DNA of 64,000 nucleotides from Aureimonas pseudogalii (GTDB lineage: Bacteria > Pseudomonadota > Alphaproteobacteria > Rhizobiales > Rhizobiaceae). Both the position numbers and the translations under genes were made by a program. The stretch lies in NCBI RefSeq assembly GCF_014196835.1, contig NZ_JACIEK010000001.1, positions 248,001-312,000 of the forward strand, read 5' to 3'. Below are positions 55,498 through 64,000 of the stretch, one piece after another. The notes under the pieces are model-generated. The model made no database searches, was not told where the DNA came from, and saw nothing but the letters and a program-made list of their open reading frames with translations. Each line of letters begins with the position of its first letter. Within the stretch, counting starts at the first letter, position 1.

Positions 55498-55610
55498 CGT
55501 TAAAGTCTCCGGCATGCGGCTGTCCTGCCGGAAGGCTAGTGACGAAGACTTGCGCCGGCGTGGTGGCGGCTCGCAGGATCGCTCGCGCAACCCTTCGTGA
55601 GGTGTGGACG

Positions 55611-55979
55611 ATGGCGGTTCTGGCGCTCGATCACCTGCAGTTGGCGATCCCGCCCGGCGGGGAAACGCTGGCCCGCACCTTCTACGGCGATCTCCTCGGT
55701 CTCGCTGAGATCGCCAAGCCCGAAAGTCTTGCCGGGCGCGGCGGGTGCTGGTTCGTGCTCGGCGCGGTGCAGTTCCGCCTCGGCGTCGAGAACGAGTTCC
55801 GGCCGGCGCGAAAGGCCCATCCCGCTTTCGAGGTCGGCGACCTCGCCAAAATGGGCGCACGGCTCACGCGAGCGGGCGCCCCGATCGAAGAGGCCGTCGC
55901 GCTGGCGGGCTGGTCGCGGCTCTACACCGCCGACCCCTTCGGCAACCGGATCGAACTGATACAGCGCGTGTCCGGCTGA
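55611..55979 (+). CDS. glyoxalase/VOC-superfamily protein
   Basis: 122 residues. VOC features: VLALDHLQLAIPPGGETLARTFYGDLLGL and RLYTADPFGNRIELIQ, the two metal-side beta-alpha-beta-beta-beta modules. AGGTG lies 6 nt before the ATG. It converges on recR with a 5-nt gap. Reaction unknown. Confidence 0.82.
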   Translation: MAVLALDHLQLAIPPGGETLARTFYGDLLGLAEIAKPESLAGRGGCWFVLGAVQFRLGVENEFRPARKAHPAFEVGDLAKMGARLTRAGAPIEEAVALAGWSRLYTADPFGNRIELIQRVSG

Positions 55980-55984
55980 CGCCC

Positions 55985-56590
55985 TCAGATCTTCGTGCGC
56001 GAGCGCATGGCGGCCGAGAGCGTGCCTTCGTCGAGATAGTCGAGCTCGCCGCCGACGGGCACGCCGTGCGCGAGCCGGGTGATCTTCACCTCGAACCCGT
56101 CCATCTGGTCGATGAGGTAGTGCGCGGTGGTCTGCCCCTCGACGGTGGCGTTGACGGCGACGATGATCTCGTCGATCCCGCCCTCCGCCACGCGCTCCAC
56201 CAGCCGGCGGATGGTGAGATCGTCGGGCCCGACGCCGTCGAGCGGCGAGAGCACGCCGCCGAGCACATGGTAAGCCGCGTTCAGGGCCTTTGCCCGTTCC
56301 AGCGCCCAGAGGTCGGAAACATCCTCCACCACGATGACGGTGGAGCGGTCGCGCGTGGGATCGGTGCAGATCGTGCAGGGGTCGCGCGAATCGATGTTGC
56401 CGCAGTTCGAGCAGATCTTCACGTTCTCGGCCGCCTCGGCCATGGCGTCGCCGAGCGGACGAAGCAGCTGCTCGCGCCGCTTCACGAGATGCAGTGCGGC
56501 TCGGCGGGCCGAGCGGGGCCCGAGGCCCGGAAGCTTGGCGAGCAGCTGGATCAGCCTCTCGATCTCCGGGCCGGCGATGGTCTTGGCCAT
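55985..56590 (-). CDS. recR: recombination protein RecR
   Basis: 201 residues. Helix-hairpin-helix [20 protein letters not shown], zinc motif [16 protein letters not shown] and Toprim domain ([16 protein letters not shown]...[16 protein letters not shown]). It acts with RecF/RecO in loading RecA at gaps. Last of the dnaX-ybaB-recR operon, 82 nt after ybaB. Confidence 0.96.
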   Translation of the reverse strand: MAKTIAGPEIERLIQLLAKLPGLGPRSARRAALHLVKRREQLLRPLGDAMAEAAENVKICSNCGNIDSRDPCTICTDPTRDRSTVIVVEDVSDLWALERAKALNAAYHVLGGVLSPLDGVGPDDLTIRRLVERVAEGGIDEIIVAVNATVEGQTTAHYLIDQMDGFEVKITRLAHGVPVGGELDYLDEGTLSAAMRSRTKI

Positions 56591-56672
56591 GTCGTGTCGA
56601 TCTGTCGGGAATGGGCCCTGTCGGCGATGGGCGGGGCCACCCCCAGCCGGCGGCGGCGTTCGAAAGCGGGCC

Positions 56673-56996
56673 CTAGAACGGCAGCTTCATGCCCGGCGGC
56701 AGCTGCAGGCCGGCGGTGAGAGCCTGCGTCTTCTGCTGAACCTCGTCGTCGAGCTTACGCTTGGCGTCGGCATGGGCGGCGACGACGAGGTCTTCGAGAA
56801 TGTCCTTCTCATCGGGCTTGATGAGCGAATCGTCGATGGCGAGCGAGACGAGTTCGCCCGTGCCCTTCAGCGTTACGGACACGACGCCGCCGCCGGCCTG
56901 CCCCGTTGCGGTGGCCTCGGCGATCTCGGCCTGCAGGCTCTGCATCTTCTCCTGCATGGCTTTCGCTTGCTTCATCATGCCCATGATGTCCTTCAT
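56673..56996 (-). CDS. ybaB: nucleoid-associated protein YbaB/EbfC
   Basis: 107 residues: [27 protein letters not shown], then the [24 protein letters not shown] dimer core. Binds DNA as a dimer. It follows dnaX by 28 nt. The length is normal, and I used the ATG at 56996 over upstream in-frame starts. Confidence 0.94.
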   Translation of the reverse strand: MKDIMGMMKQAKAMQEKMQSLQAEIAEATATGQAGGGVVSVTLKGTGELVSLAIDDSLIKPDEKDILEDLVVAAHADAKRKLDDEVQQKTQALTAGLQLPPGMKLPF

Positions 56997-57024
56997 GCGG
57001 ACGGTTCCTCGCGGTTGGTTTCGG

Positions 57025-59079
57025 TCAGTCGTCGTCGTCGGCAGTGTCGTCGGTATCGGCGTCGGGATCGAAGAGCACGCCGTCGTTCCCCTCCGGGCCC
57101 ATGTCGTCATCCCCGTCGGGAATGCCAAGGGTGGCGGGGTCGATGTCGTAGCGCTCCGGCAGATCCTCGTCGGCGACTGTCTCGATGGCGCGCGGCGCCG
57201 AGATTTCGGGCTCGGGCATCTCCGGCTCGGGCGTCGGCTGGCCGCGAAGGCGCACCTCGCGCACGCTCGCGCCGGGCATCAGCGCCAGGATCGCGGCGAC
57301 GTCCGGATCGGCCTCGGCCTCGGCGATGAGCTGCGCGCGCCGGGCGGCATCCTCCGCCTCCAGCGTGAGGCCGCCCCCCTCCACCACCGTGACGACCCAG
57401 CGGAGCCCCGTCCAGTCGTGCAGGCGCTTGGCGAGATCGCCGGCGAAGGTGACGGGGGCGCCGTCCGCCGGCTGCATCTCGAGCCGGCCCGGCTCGATGC
57501 GGGCAAGGCGCAGATAGCGGCGGATCCAGGCCTTCATGCGCGAGTCGCGCTTCTCCGCGGCGAGCGCCTCGAGATCGCGCAGCGAGGTCGGCAGTTTCGC
57601 GGTCGCCGCCGCATCGGGTGCGGCCGGACGCGCCGGCGCGGGCTGCACGGACGCGGCCTGCATGCGCGCGCCGAGCGACAGGCCGCCGCCGGTGCCCGCC
57701 ACCGTGCGCAGCTGCATCGTGGCGCCCGGGCCGGCGGGCGGCGCGGCGGGGCCGGGTGCGGCGCGGGCGTCGACATCACCGTGCGCAGGACCGGCGCCAT
57801 GGCCGCTGCCGGACGACGGAAGCGACGGCGACGCGCCGCGAACGGGCTCGCCATTCGGCGCGGAGCCAGGAGGCGCGGCGGGCAAGGCCGGCAGGGTGCC
57901 CGCCTGCAGAAGGCGCAGGAGATCGTCGGGCGCCGGCAGATCCGCGGCGTAGGCGATGCGGATCAGCGCCATCTCGGTGGCCTGCTTGGGCGAGGCCGCA
58001 ACGCGCGCCTCCTCGATCGCCTTCAGCAGCATCTGCCAGACTTCCGAGAGCGTGCGCACCGAGAGCCGCGCGGCGAAGTCGCGTCCGCGCTCCACCTCGT
58101 CGGGCGAGAGCGAGGCGTCGCCGGCCGTTTCCGGCACGAAGCGCAGCGAGGTCACGAGATGGGCGAAGTCGGCGAGATCGGTGAGCACCACCACCGGATC
58201 GGCGCCCGCCTGATACTGCGCGTTCAACTCGCGCAGCGCCCCGGCCCCATCGCCGCGCATCAGGAGCTCGAAGAGATCGACGACGCGCGCCCGGTCGGCG
58301 AGGCCCAGCATGTCGCGCACGGTCTGCGTGGAGACGGCGCCCGCCCCGTGCGCGATCGCCTGGTCGGTGAGCGACAGCGCGTCGCGCACCGAGCCCTCGG
58401 AGGCGCGCGCGATGATGCGCAGCGCGTCGTCCTCGGCTTCCACCGCCTCGGCCGAGAGCACCCGGCGCAGATGCGCGATCATCACGGCCGGATCGACCCG
58501 GCGCAGGTCGAAGCGCTGGCAGCGCGACAGGACGGTGATGGGAACCTTGCGGATCTCGGTGGTGGCGAACACGAACTTCACGTGCTCGGGCGGCTCCTCC
58601 AGCGTCTTCAGCAGGCCGTTGAAGGCCTGCGTCGACAGCATGTGGACCTCGTCGATGATGTAGACCTTATAGCGCGCCGACACAGGCCGGTAGCGCACCT
58701 GCGCGATGATCTCGCGAATGTCGTCGATGCCGGTGTGCGAAGCCGCGTCCATCTCGACCACGTCGACATGACGCCCCTCCATGATCGCGACGTCGTGGAC
58801 GCCGGGCTCGATCATGTGGATGCGCGGCTGGTGGATCGTCGCCGTCTCGTAGTTCAGCGCCCGCGCCAAAATGCGCGCCGTGGTGGTCTTGCCGACGCCC
58901 CGCACGCCCGTCAGCATCCAGGCCTGGGCGATGCGGCCGGATTCGAAGGCGTTGGTCAACGTGCGCACCATCGGCTCCTGGCCGATCAGGTCGTCGAAGG
59001 AGCGGGGCCGGTACTTTCGTGCCAGCACCCGATAGGGCGTCGTGGGCGCGGCGGAGCGGGTGGGCACGTCGTCGGCCAT
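57025..59079 (-). CDS. dnaX: DNA polymerase III subunits gamma/tau
   Basis: 684-residue clamp-loader ATPase. Walker A GVRGVGKTTTARILARALN, Walker B KVYIIDEVHMLS, sensor ATTEIRKVP and SRC finger VLSRCQRFDLR. Behind the Walker A site the zinc-module cysteines are absent: NYETATIHQPRIHMIEPGVHDVAIMEGRHVD. The C-terminal third is Pro/Ala/Gly-rich and carries the tau-specific part, ending in an acidic tail. No programmed frameshift slippery run stands out. Confidence 0.94.
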   Translation of the reverse strand: MADDVPTRSAAPTTPYRVLARKYRPRSFDDLIGQEPMVRTLTNAFESGRIAQAWMLTGVRGVGKTTTARILARALNYETATIHQPRIHMIEPGVHDVAIMEGRHVDVVEMDAASHTGIDDIREIIAQVRYRPVSARYKVYIIDEVHMLSTQAFNGLLKTLEEPPEHVKFVFATTEIRKVPITVLSRCQRFDLRRVDPAVMIAHLRRVLSAEAVEAEDDALRIIARASEGSVRDALSLTDQAIAHGAGAVSTQTVRDMLGLADRARVVDLFELLMRGDGAGALRELNAQYQAGADPVVVLTDLADFAHLVTSLRFVPETAGDASLSPDEVERGRDFAARLSVRTLSEVWQMLLKAIEEARVAASPKQATEMALIRIAYAADLPAPDDLLRLLQAGTLPALPAAPPGSAPNGEPVRGASPSLPSSGSGHGAGPAHGDVDARAAPGPAAPPAGPGATMQLRTVAGTGGGLSLGARMQAASVQPAPARPAAPDAAATAKLPTSLRDLEALAAEKRDSRMKAWIRRYLRLARIEPGRLEMQPADGAPVTFAGDLAKRLHDWTGLRWVVTVVEGGGLTLEAEDAARRAQLIAEAEADPDVAAILALMPGASVREVRLRGQPTPEPEMPEPEISAPRAIETVADEDLPERYDIDPATLGIPDGDDDMGPEGNDGVLFDPDADTDDTADDDD

Positions 59080-59308
59080 GAGGGGCGAGCGGGTCCTAAG
59101 GTCAGGTTCGCGATACGGGCGTCGATCATCGTCGCGCGAACGCGCCCGTCGTCGGCGCGACCCTAGAGCATGCCGGCTTGAGGGGGAACAGCCTGGATGC
59201 AGCGGCAGCCGAGCGGCAAGCGCCCGCCATTGCGGCAACGCAATTGCGCGTCATCTCCCGAAGGGTTCCGCCCGCCGCCGGGCGACCCCGCTTTGCAGAG
59301 GATGCCTC

Positions 59309-59917
59309 ATGTCGATGTCGCTCAGCCGCTACCAGTCGCGGCGACGCCTCGTGCTGGCCGTCTCGATCGCCATCGCGCTGGCCGCCCTCCTCACCGTCCG
59401 CTCGGCCTGGGCCGACGAAGGCCACGAATCGATCGAGGCCATCGGGCTGGGTCTGATCTGCCTCGGCATTCTCGGGCGCATGTGGTGCACCCTCTATATC
59501 GGCGGGCGCAAGTCGAAGGAGCTGGTGGATCGCGGTCCCTATTCGATGACCCGCAACCCGCTCTACGTCTTCTCCTCGGTCGCGGCCGCCGGCGTCGGCG
59601 CGCAGACCGGCAGCCTCGTCGTGGCGCTTCTCGGCGGCGTCGCGTCGGTCGTCGCCTTCACGATCGTGGCGCGCCGCGAGGAGGCGCATCTCACGGCCGT
59701 CTTCGGCACGCCCTACCGCGACTATCTGGCGCGTGTGCCCCGGTTCTGGCCCGCCGTCCGGCTCTATCGCGACCGAGAGCATCTCGACGTTTCGACCGGG
59801 CGCCTCTATCGCACGCTCGGCGACGGGCTGGTCTTCCTGCTGGCGATTCCCGTTCTCGAAGGCATCGAGAGCCTTCAGATCGCCGAACACCTGCCGGCGA
59901 TTATCCGCCTCTACTAG
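59309..59917 (+). CDS. isoprenylcysteine carboxylmethyltransferase (ICMT)-family protein
   Basis: 202-residue membrane methyltransferase-like protein. It has an N-terminal helix, then GLGLICLGILGRMWCTLYIGGRKSKELVDRGPYSMTRNPLYVFSSVAAAGVGA and EEAHLTAVFGTPYRDYLARVPRFWP, the ICMT/phospholipid methyltransferase signature (GPYxxxRNP, then E and YxxY). The substrate in bacteria is generally unknown. It has its own AGAGGA ribosome site. It lies opposite dnaX, with a 229-nt gap that shows no obvious element. Confidence 0.84.
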   Translation: MSMSLSRYQSRRRLVLAVSIAIALAALLTVRSAWADEGHESIEAIGLGLICLGILGRMWCTLYIGGRKSKELVDRGPYSMTRNPLYVFSSVAAAGVGAQTGSLVVALLGGVASVVAFTIVARREEAHLTAVFGTPYRDYLARVPRFWPAVRLYRDREHLDVSTGRLYRTLGDGLVFLLAIPVLEGIESLQIAEHLPAIIRLY

Positions 59918-59964
59918 AGAGGCACGATGCCCGGCAGGGCGGCAAGACGAATGAAAAGGGGAAA

Positions 59965-60066
59965 GGTGGGAGGCTGGCACGATGACCCGTGCCGGATTCG
60001 TTGGGGCTGCTTCCTTCCGGACCTGACCCGATTGGCGAGCGGCTCGTCCACCACCAACCTCCCGCC
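59965..60066 (-). ncRNA. ffs: small signal recognition particle RNA (4.5S-type)
   Basis: The minus strand carries GGTCAGGTCCGGAAGGAAGC, continuing AGCC (complement of about 60004-60028), the near-invariant Ffh-binding domain with its GGAA tetraloop and asymmetric loop. The 5' end GGGAGGTTGG pairs with the 3' CCAGCCTCCC to close a single long hairpin of about 100 nt. A T-rich stretch follows the 3' end (CCTTTCCCCTTTTC). Its neighbourhood near dnaX is typical of Alphaproteobacteria. Confidence 0.93.
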
Positions 60067-60069
60067 TTC

Positions 60070-60098
60070 CATATCGTGGAGAAGCGAACCGAATGCAA
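60070..60098 (-). promoter_or_regulatory. putative ffs promoter
   Basis: On the minus strand TTGCAT (60093-60098), a 17-nt spacer and GATATG (60070-60075) would start transcription near 60066, the predicted 5' end. The -35 element overlaps the HIT gene start codon on the other strand. Confidence 0.5.
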
Positions 60099-60521
60099 GA
60101 CATCTCGAACCCGGACGCGGCCTTCACACTCGATCCGCGCCTCCAGGCCGACACGTTTCCCGTCGCCGATCTCGGCCTCTGCCGCGTTCTCCTGATGAAC
60201 GACGCGCGCTGGCCCTGGCTGATCCTGGTGCCGCGCCGCCCTGGCATCGTCGAGATCTTCGATCTCGGCGCGGACGATCGCCACCGCCTCGCCGACGAGT
60301 CCGCGCGGGTCGCCGCCACGCTGAAATCGCTCGTCTCGGCCGAAAAGACCAACGTCGCGACCCTCGGCAACGTCGTTCGCGCGTTCCATCTTCATGTCGT
60401 CGCGCGCTCCGCGGGCGATCCCGGCTGGCCCGGCCCCGTCTGGGGCTTCGGCGCTCGCCTCCCCTACGACGAACCCGCCGCGGAGGCGCGTCTCCGCAGC
60501 TTGCGCGAAAGCCTTCGATGA
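60093..60521 (+). CDS. HIT-domain protein
   Basis: 142 residues. The triad region is NVVRAFHLHVVARSAGDPGWPGPVWGFG, so His-x-His is present but the third His is Val-Ala, as in this Rhizobiales subfamily. It is coupled to nudC by an ATGA overlap (60518-60521), which suggests nucleotide clean-up. Substrate unknown. Confidence 0.85.
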   Translation: MQDISNPDAAFTLDPRLQADTFPVADLGLCRVLLMNDARWPWLILVPRRPGIVEIFDLGADDRHRLADESARVAATLKSLVSAEKTNVATLGNVVRAFHLHVVARSAGDPGWPGPVWGFGARLPYDEPAAEARLRSLRESLR

Positions 60522-61513
60522 CCGCTCCCGATCTCCTGCGCCTCGGCTATGCCCACAATCGCCTGCGGCGCGACGGCGAAACCCGCACCGACGAATCGCT
60601 CGCCGAGGCGCTGGCCGAACCGCGGGCGCGCGTCGCCCTGCAGGCCGGTGGCCTCTGGCTCTGCAGGGGGTCGGCGGATGCGCCCGAGCCCTATTTCACA
60701 GTCGGCGAAGCGCAGGCGCTTCTCGGATCGGGCGCGGTCGAGCTGCTGCTCGGCCACACCGAAGCGGGCGAGCCGCGTCTTGCCGCCGCACTGCCCAGTG
60801 ACCGGGCGGAGAGCGGCTCGGAGCCGGACTGGCCGGGCGCCCCGCGCAGCATCGCGGGACACAACGCCTTCGATCTGCGCACCCTCGGTATGCGCGAGCT
60901 GCTGGATCCAAGCGTCGAGGGCGAGTTGGCGCAGGCCGCACATCTCCTCAACTGGCACGCCCAGACGCGCTTCTGCGGGCGCTGCGGCGGCGAAACGCGG
61001 ATCGAGGCCGCCGGCTTCCGTCGCAAGTGCACGCGCTGCGACCATCTCGTCTTCCCGCGCACCGATCCGGTGTCGATCATGCTCGTGCACGACGGCGAGG
61101 GCCGCGCCCTCATGGGGCGCCAGCCCCGCTTTCCCGCGCAGCTCTGGTCGTGCCTCGCCGGCTTCATCGAGGCGGGCGAGACACTGGAGGATGCCGTGCG
61201 CCGCGAGACGGCGGAAGAGGCGGGCATCGAGGTCGGGGCTGTGCGCTACCATTCCTCGCAGCCCTGGCCGTTTCCGGGCTCGCTAATGATCGGCTGCACC
61301 GCACGGGCCTTGACGCGCGAGATCCGGTTCGACGCGACGGAACTGGAGGATTGCCGCTGGTTCGAACGGGCGGAGCTCGCAGACATGCTGGCGGGAACCC
61401 ATCCGGACGAGCTCGCCGTGCCGCCGCGCTACGCGATTGCCCACCATCTCATCCGAGCCTTCGTGATGCACGAAATAGAGGCAGACAACGCAGAGAAATC
61501 AGAGAATGCTTAA
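60518..61513 (+). CDS. nudC: NAD+ diphosphatase (NUDIX)
   Basis: 331 residues. Zinc ribbon CGRCGG...CTRC (FCGRCGGETRIEAAGFRRKCTRCDH), NUDIX box GFIEAGETLEDAVRRETAEEAGIEVG and the downstream SQPWPFPGSLM, which is the NudC signature. It hydrolyses NAD(H) and decaps NAD-RNA in relatives. Confidence 0.95.
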   Translation: MTAPDLLRLGYAHNRLRRDGETRTDESLAEALAEPRARVALQAGGLWLCRGSADAPEPYFTVGEAQALLGSGAVELLLGHTEAGEPRLAAALPSDRAESGSEPDWPGAPRSIAGHNAFDLRTLGMRELLDPSVEGELAQAAHLLNWHAQTRFCGRCGGETRIEAAGFRRKCTRCDHLVFPRTDPVSIMLVHDGEGRALMGRQPRFPAQLWSCLAGFIEAGETLEDAVRRETAEEAGIEVGAVRYHSSQPWPFPGSLMIGCTARALTREIRFDATELEDCRWFERAELADMLAGTHPDELAVPPRYAIAHHLIRAFVMHEIEADNAEKSENA

Positions 61514-61643
61514 CGGTGTCTGAACTTCGTCTGCACGGGTCATGCGCAGGCTGCACAACAGACGTGCAGAACTTGCTCTCCTTGTGGGCAGGTCCAAGGC
61601 GTATATCCCGGTCACGAAATTCGTTTGAACCGGACACTCCGTC

Positions 61644-61790
61644 ATGATCAATTCCTTCACCAAGCGCCTGCAGTCCTTCCGCAGCCACCGCCGCACGATC
61701 CTCGAGCTCACCCGCATGGACGACCGCATGCTCAGCGATATCGGCGTCATTCGCGGCGACATCGAGCGCATGGTCCGCGTCGGCCGCTAA
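61644..61790 (+). CDS. DUF1127 small protein
   Basis: 48 residues, MINSFTKRLQSFRSHRRTI..., with the DUF1127 core LELTRMDDRMLSDIGVIRGDIE. These small arginine-rich proteins occur in multiple copies in Rhizobiales and affect RNA turnover or metabolism. It has its own 130-nt upstream gap and a terminator directly after it, so it is a single-gene unit. Confidence 0.85.
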   Translation: MINSFTKRLQSFRSHRRTILELTRMDDRMLSDIGVIRGDIERMVRVGR

Positions 61791-61818
61791 GCGTCGATCC
61801 ACCGATCCTGCATGAACG

Positions 61819-61845
61819 AAAAAGCCCCGCATCGCGGGGCTTTTT
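61819..61845. terminator. bidirectional intrinsic terminator
   Basis: AAAAAGCCCCGC (61819-61830), loop ATC, GCGGGGCTTTTT (61834-61845): a perfect 12-bp stem with T-runs in both directions. It ends the DUF1127 gene and the opposing kdsB-pheA fusion. Confidence 0.92.
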
Positions 61846-61878
61846 GCTGTCCCGCTCTTCGCGGCGGGACGCCGCGCC

Positions 61879-63486
61879 TCACTCGCCGAGAACGGGCGGC
61901 ACCGGCTCCGGCCGGTCCTGCGAGGCCGGGTAGACGCCGAGGATCGAGACGCGCTTGGAGAAGAAGCGCAGTTCTTCCAGCGCATGGGCGACGCCGACGT
62001 CGTCGGGATGGCCCTCGATGTCGGCGTAGAACTGCGTCGCCACGAACTTGCCTTCGAGCTGGTAGCTTTCGAGCTTGGTCATGTTGATGCCGTTGGTGGC
62101 GAAGCCCCCCAGCGCCTTGTAGAGCGCCGCCGGCAGGTTGCGGACCTCGAAGATGAAGGTGGTGACGACGCGCCCGCCCTCGTTCGGCGCCCAAAGCGCG
62201 CGCTCCTCGCGGCCGCGCCGCGCCAGCACCACGAAGCGCGTGGTGTTGTGCTCGAAATCCTCGACGTTCTCGGCGAGGATCTCCAGCCCATAGAGCTCGG
62301 CCGCAAGGCGCGGCGCGAGCGCCGCCACGGCGCGCTCGGGCATCTCGGACACGATGCGCGCGGCGCCCGCCGTATCGCCCGAGATCACCGGCTTCCAGCC
62401 GTGACGGCGCAGGATCTCGCGGCACTGGCCGAGCGCATGGATGTGGCTGTGCACCTCGCGGATGTCGGCGAGCGCCGTGCCGGGCTTGGCCATCAGCTGG
62501 AAGCGGATGGGCAGAAAGAACTCGCCGACGATCTTGAGGCCGGACACCGGCAGGAGATGGTGGATGTCGGCGACGCGGCCGGCGATCGTGTTCTCGATCG
62601 GGATCATCGCCAGATCCGCCTCGCCGCGCGTCATCGCCGCGAAGGCGTCCTCGAAGGTGGCGCAGGGCAGCGGCTCGAGATCGGGATACATGCGCCGGCA
62701 CGCGGTGTCGGAATTGGCGCCGGCCTCGCCCTGGAAGGCGATGCGCCCGGTGGCGCGAGCGGGCGCCAGGAGATCGCGCGCCTCCTGCAGCTGGTAGGCG
62801 GTGTCGACGCCGAGCGGCACGGCCTCCACCAGGGCGGCGTCGATGCGCATCCCGTCTTCGAGCGCGCGCAGCTGCTCCAGCCTCTCGCGCCGCTCCAGCG
62901 GCGAGGGCGGCAGCGCCACGAAGCGCTCCAGCGCCGAGCGGCGATAGGCGTAGATGCCGACATGGTGATAGAGCGGCCCCTCGCCGCTCGGCGCGCCCGC
63001 CCGGGTGAAGTAGAGCGCCTGCAGGCGCCCCTCGCCCGCCGGCGTTCCCACGAGCTTGACGACGTTGGGATCGGTGCGGTCGGCCTCGTTGGAGATTTTC
63101 ACGGCCACGGTGGCGATGTCCACCGCAGGGTCTTCGAGCGGGCGCAGCACGGCGCGCACGGTCTCGGGCTCGATCGTCGGCAGGTCGCCCTGGAGGTTGA
63201 CGATCACCGTCACCTCGCCGTCGGGATCCACGGCCCGAAGCGCCTCGAAGATCCGGTCGGAGCCCGATTCGTGGGTGCCCGCCGTCATCACCGCTTCGAA
63301 GCCGGCGGCCACCACGGCGTCGAGGATTTCCTGGGCGTCGGTGGCCACCACGACGCGGCCGATCATCGCGGCCCGCGCGCGCTCGGCCACCCGCACGATC
63401 ATCGGCGCGCCGTGGATGTCGGCGAGCGGCTTGCGCGGCAGACGCGTGGAGGCCAGCCGCGCGGGAATCAGGACGAGTGTGGACAT
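61879..63486 (-). CDS. fused CMP-KDO synthetase and prephenate dehydratase (KdsB-PheA)
   Basis: 535 residues joining two normally separate enzymes. Residues 1 to about 243 are 3-deoxy-manno-octulosonate cytidylyltransferase (KdsB): [36 protein letters not shown], and a complete C-terminus [18 protein letters not shown]. Residues 248-535 are prephenate dehydratase (PheA): [40 protein letters not shown] (catalytic TRF), then an ACT regulatory domain with [17 protein letters not shown]. The linker is only about 5 residues (APARATG) and has no start codon or stop. KdsB activates KDO for lipopolysaccharide; PheA makes phenylpyruvate. The two genes are adjacent in Rhizobiales. Confidence 0.92.
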   Translation of the reverse strand: MSTLVLIPARLASTRLPRKPLADIHGAPMIVRVAERARAAMIGRVVVATDAQEILDAVVAAGFEAVMTAGTHESGSDRIFEALRAVDPDGEVTVIVNLQGDLPTIEPETVRAVLRPLEDPAVDIATVAVKISNEADRTDPNVVKLVGTPAGEGRLQALYFTRAGAPSGEGPLYHHVGIYAYRRSALERFVALPPSPLERRERLEQLRALEDGMRIDAALVEAVPLGVDTAYQLQEARDLLAPARATGRIAFQGEAGANSDTACRRMYPDLEPLPCATFEDAFAAMTRGEADLAMIPIENTIAGRVADIHHLLPVSGLKIVGEFFLPIRFQLMAKPGTALADIREVHSHIHALGQCREILRRHGWKPVISGDTAGAARIVSEMPERAVAALAPRLAAELYGLEILAENVEDFEHNTTRFVVLARRGREERALWAPNEGGRVVTTFIFEVRNLPAALYKALGGFATNGINMTKLESYQLEGKFVATQFYADIEGHPDDVGVAHALEELRFFSKRVSILGVYPASQDRPEPVPPVLGE

Positions 63487-63693
63487 GACGGGCGGCCTCG
63501 ATGCGACGGTGGGCGATTTCAGCGATTCTGTGGCCGCGGGACGCTTGATCCATCCCGGCCGGAATGTCAGAACGCTTCCAGATTTGCGGGCTTATAGGCG
63601 TTGCCACGTTCTGGCGAAAGACCGAAGCGCCCGCACCGTTTTCAGGCGTTCGCCGGCCACTCGTGCCGTCGGCAGAGGGAGCCGCCCTTCATC

Positions 63694-64000
63694 ATGAACT
63701 CGTTCGAGGCCAACAAGATCTTCGGCGCCCTTCTCGGCACCGTCTTCGTTCTGTTCGGCGGCAGCCTGCTCGCGGAAGGCATCTTCCATTCCGAAGCCCC
63801 CGAGAAGCCCGGCTTCGCGATCGCCGCCGCCGAGCCGACCGAGGGTGGCGCCGCCGCGCCGGCCGCCGCCGGCGTGACGCCGGTCGGCCAGATCATGCAG
63901 ACGGCCAGCGCCGAGGCGGGCGCCGCGATCTTCAAGCGTTGCCAGGCCTGCCATTCCGGCGAGAAGGGCGGACCGAACAAGGTCGGCCCCGATCTCTGGG
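63694..64000 (+). CDS. cycM: membrane-anchored cytochrome c (CycM-like), 3' end off window
   Basis: The first 102 residues are visible. N-terminal signal-anchor helix ([24 protein letters not shown]), an Ala/Glu-rich linker and the haem motif CQACH in [26 protein letters not shown]. This is a class-I cytochrome c of the CycM/c552 type that carries electrons to the terminal oxidase. It is divergent from kdsB-pheA with a 207-nt gap that shows no clear motif. Confidence 0.88.
   Translation, partial: [102 protein letters not shown]

Noticed and set aside
62731-62780. kdsB and pheA as two genes separated by a missed stop or frameshift
   Set aside because: I translated across the junction on the minus strand. 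The frame is open with no stop and there is no pheA ATG; both domains align to their ends in the same frame.
1-64000. CRISPR array, insertion sequences, prophage or tRNA genes
   Set aside because: No direct-repeat array, transposase, integrase or tRNA T-loop signature was seen in any intergenic gap.

Overview
This is a 64 kb stretch of GC-rich alphaproteobacterial chromosome. Gene content and order point to the Hyphomicrobiales (Rhizobiales): dnaX-ybaB-recR beside the small SRP RNA; def-fmt-truA beside dapE, dapD and rmuC; HIT/nudC beside kdsB, pheA and a cycM-like cytochrome c; ispB-TPR-ispE; and a GTTC-N7-GTTC LexA-type box. A family such as Aurantimonadaceae is possible, but that is a guess. 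Almost every base is coding. I see no insertion sequence, prophage, CRISPR array, tRNA or rRNA.

Layout. (1) 1-9010: reductive pyrimidine degradation. PreT/PreA reduce uracil, a carbamoyl-amide hydrolase (cut by the left edge) acts on the opened ring, and a beta-alanine:pyruvate-type aminotransferase removes the amine. A RutR-like TetR repressor and two RutR-like operator palindromes flank the set, and a GGDEF/EAL protein sits inside it. (2) 9100-13368: the most unusual locus. A membrane protein and a winged-helix regulator are followed by a tightly coupled run: cis-prenyltransferase paralogue, membrane-anchored linalool dehydratase/isomerase-like protein, 42-residue membrane peptide, and undecaprenol-kinase-type DgkA. 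Two near-identical palindromes are centred on the start codons of the first gene of each part. I read this as an uncharacterised isoprenoid (prenol) pathway. (3) 13439-24000: housekeeping genes (glyQ, S49 peptidase, methyltransferase, ispB, TPR protein, ispE, moaB, an SOS-boxed radical SAM protein, rnhB). (4) 24028-38311: accessory metabolism and signalling (alpha/beta hydrolase, FAH-family enzyme, TetR with a PaoABC-like molybdenum hydroxylase, hybrid histidine kinase, argB, MHS transporter, porin-like protein). (5) 38367-50986: lysine/peptidoglycan precursor genes (dapD, dapE), a lytic transglycosylase, truA-fmt-def, rmuC, and a secreted trypsin-like protease. (6) 51137-64000: PhoX with a candidate Pho box, CDF transporter, second lytic transglycosylase, recR-ybaB-dnaX, SRP RNA, HIT/nudC, a DUF1127 peptide, a kdsB-pheA gene fusion, and the start of a membrane-anchored cytochrome c.

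The best candidates for something new are the prenyltransferase/LinD-like/prenol-kinase locus with its start-codon palindromes, the KdsB-PheA fusion, and the SOS box on the PA0069-family radical SAM gene. All function calls come from reading the sequence and from remembered family features. No database search was run.
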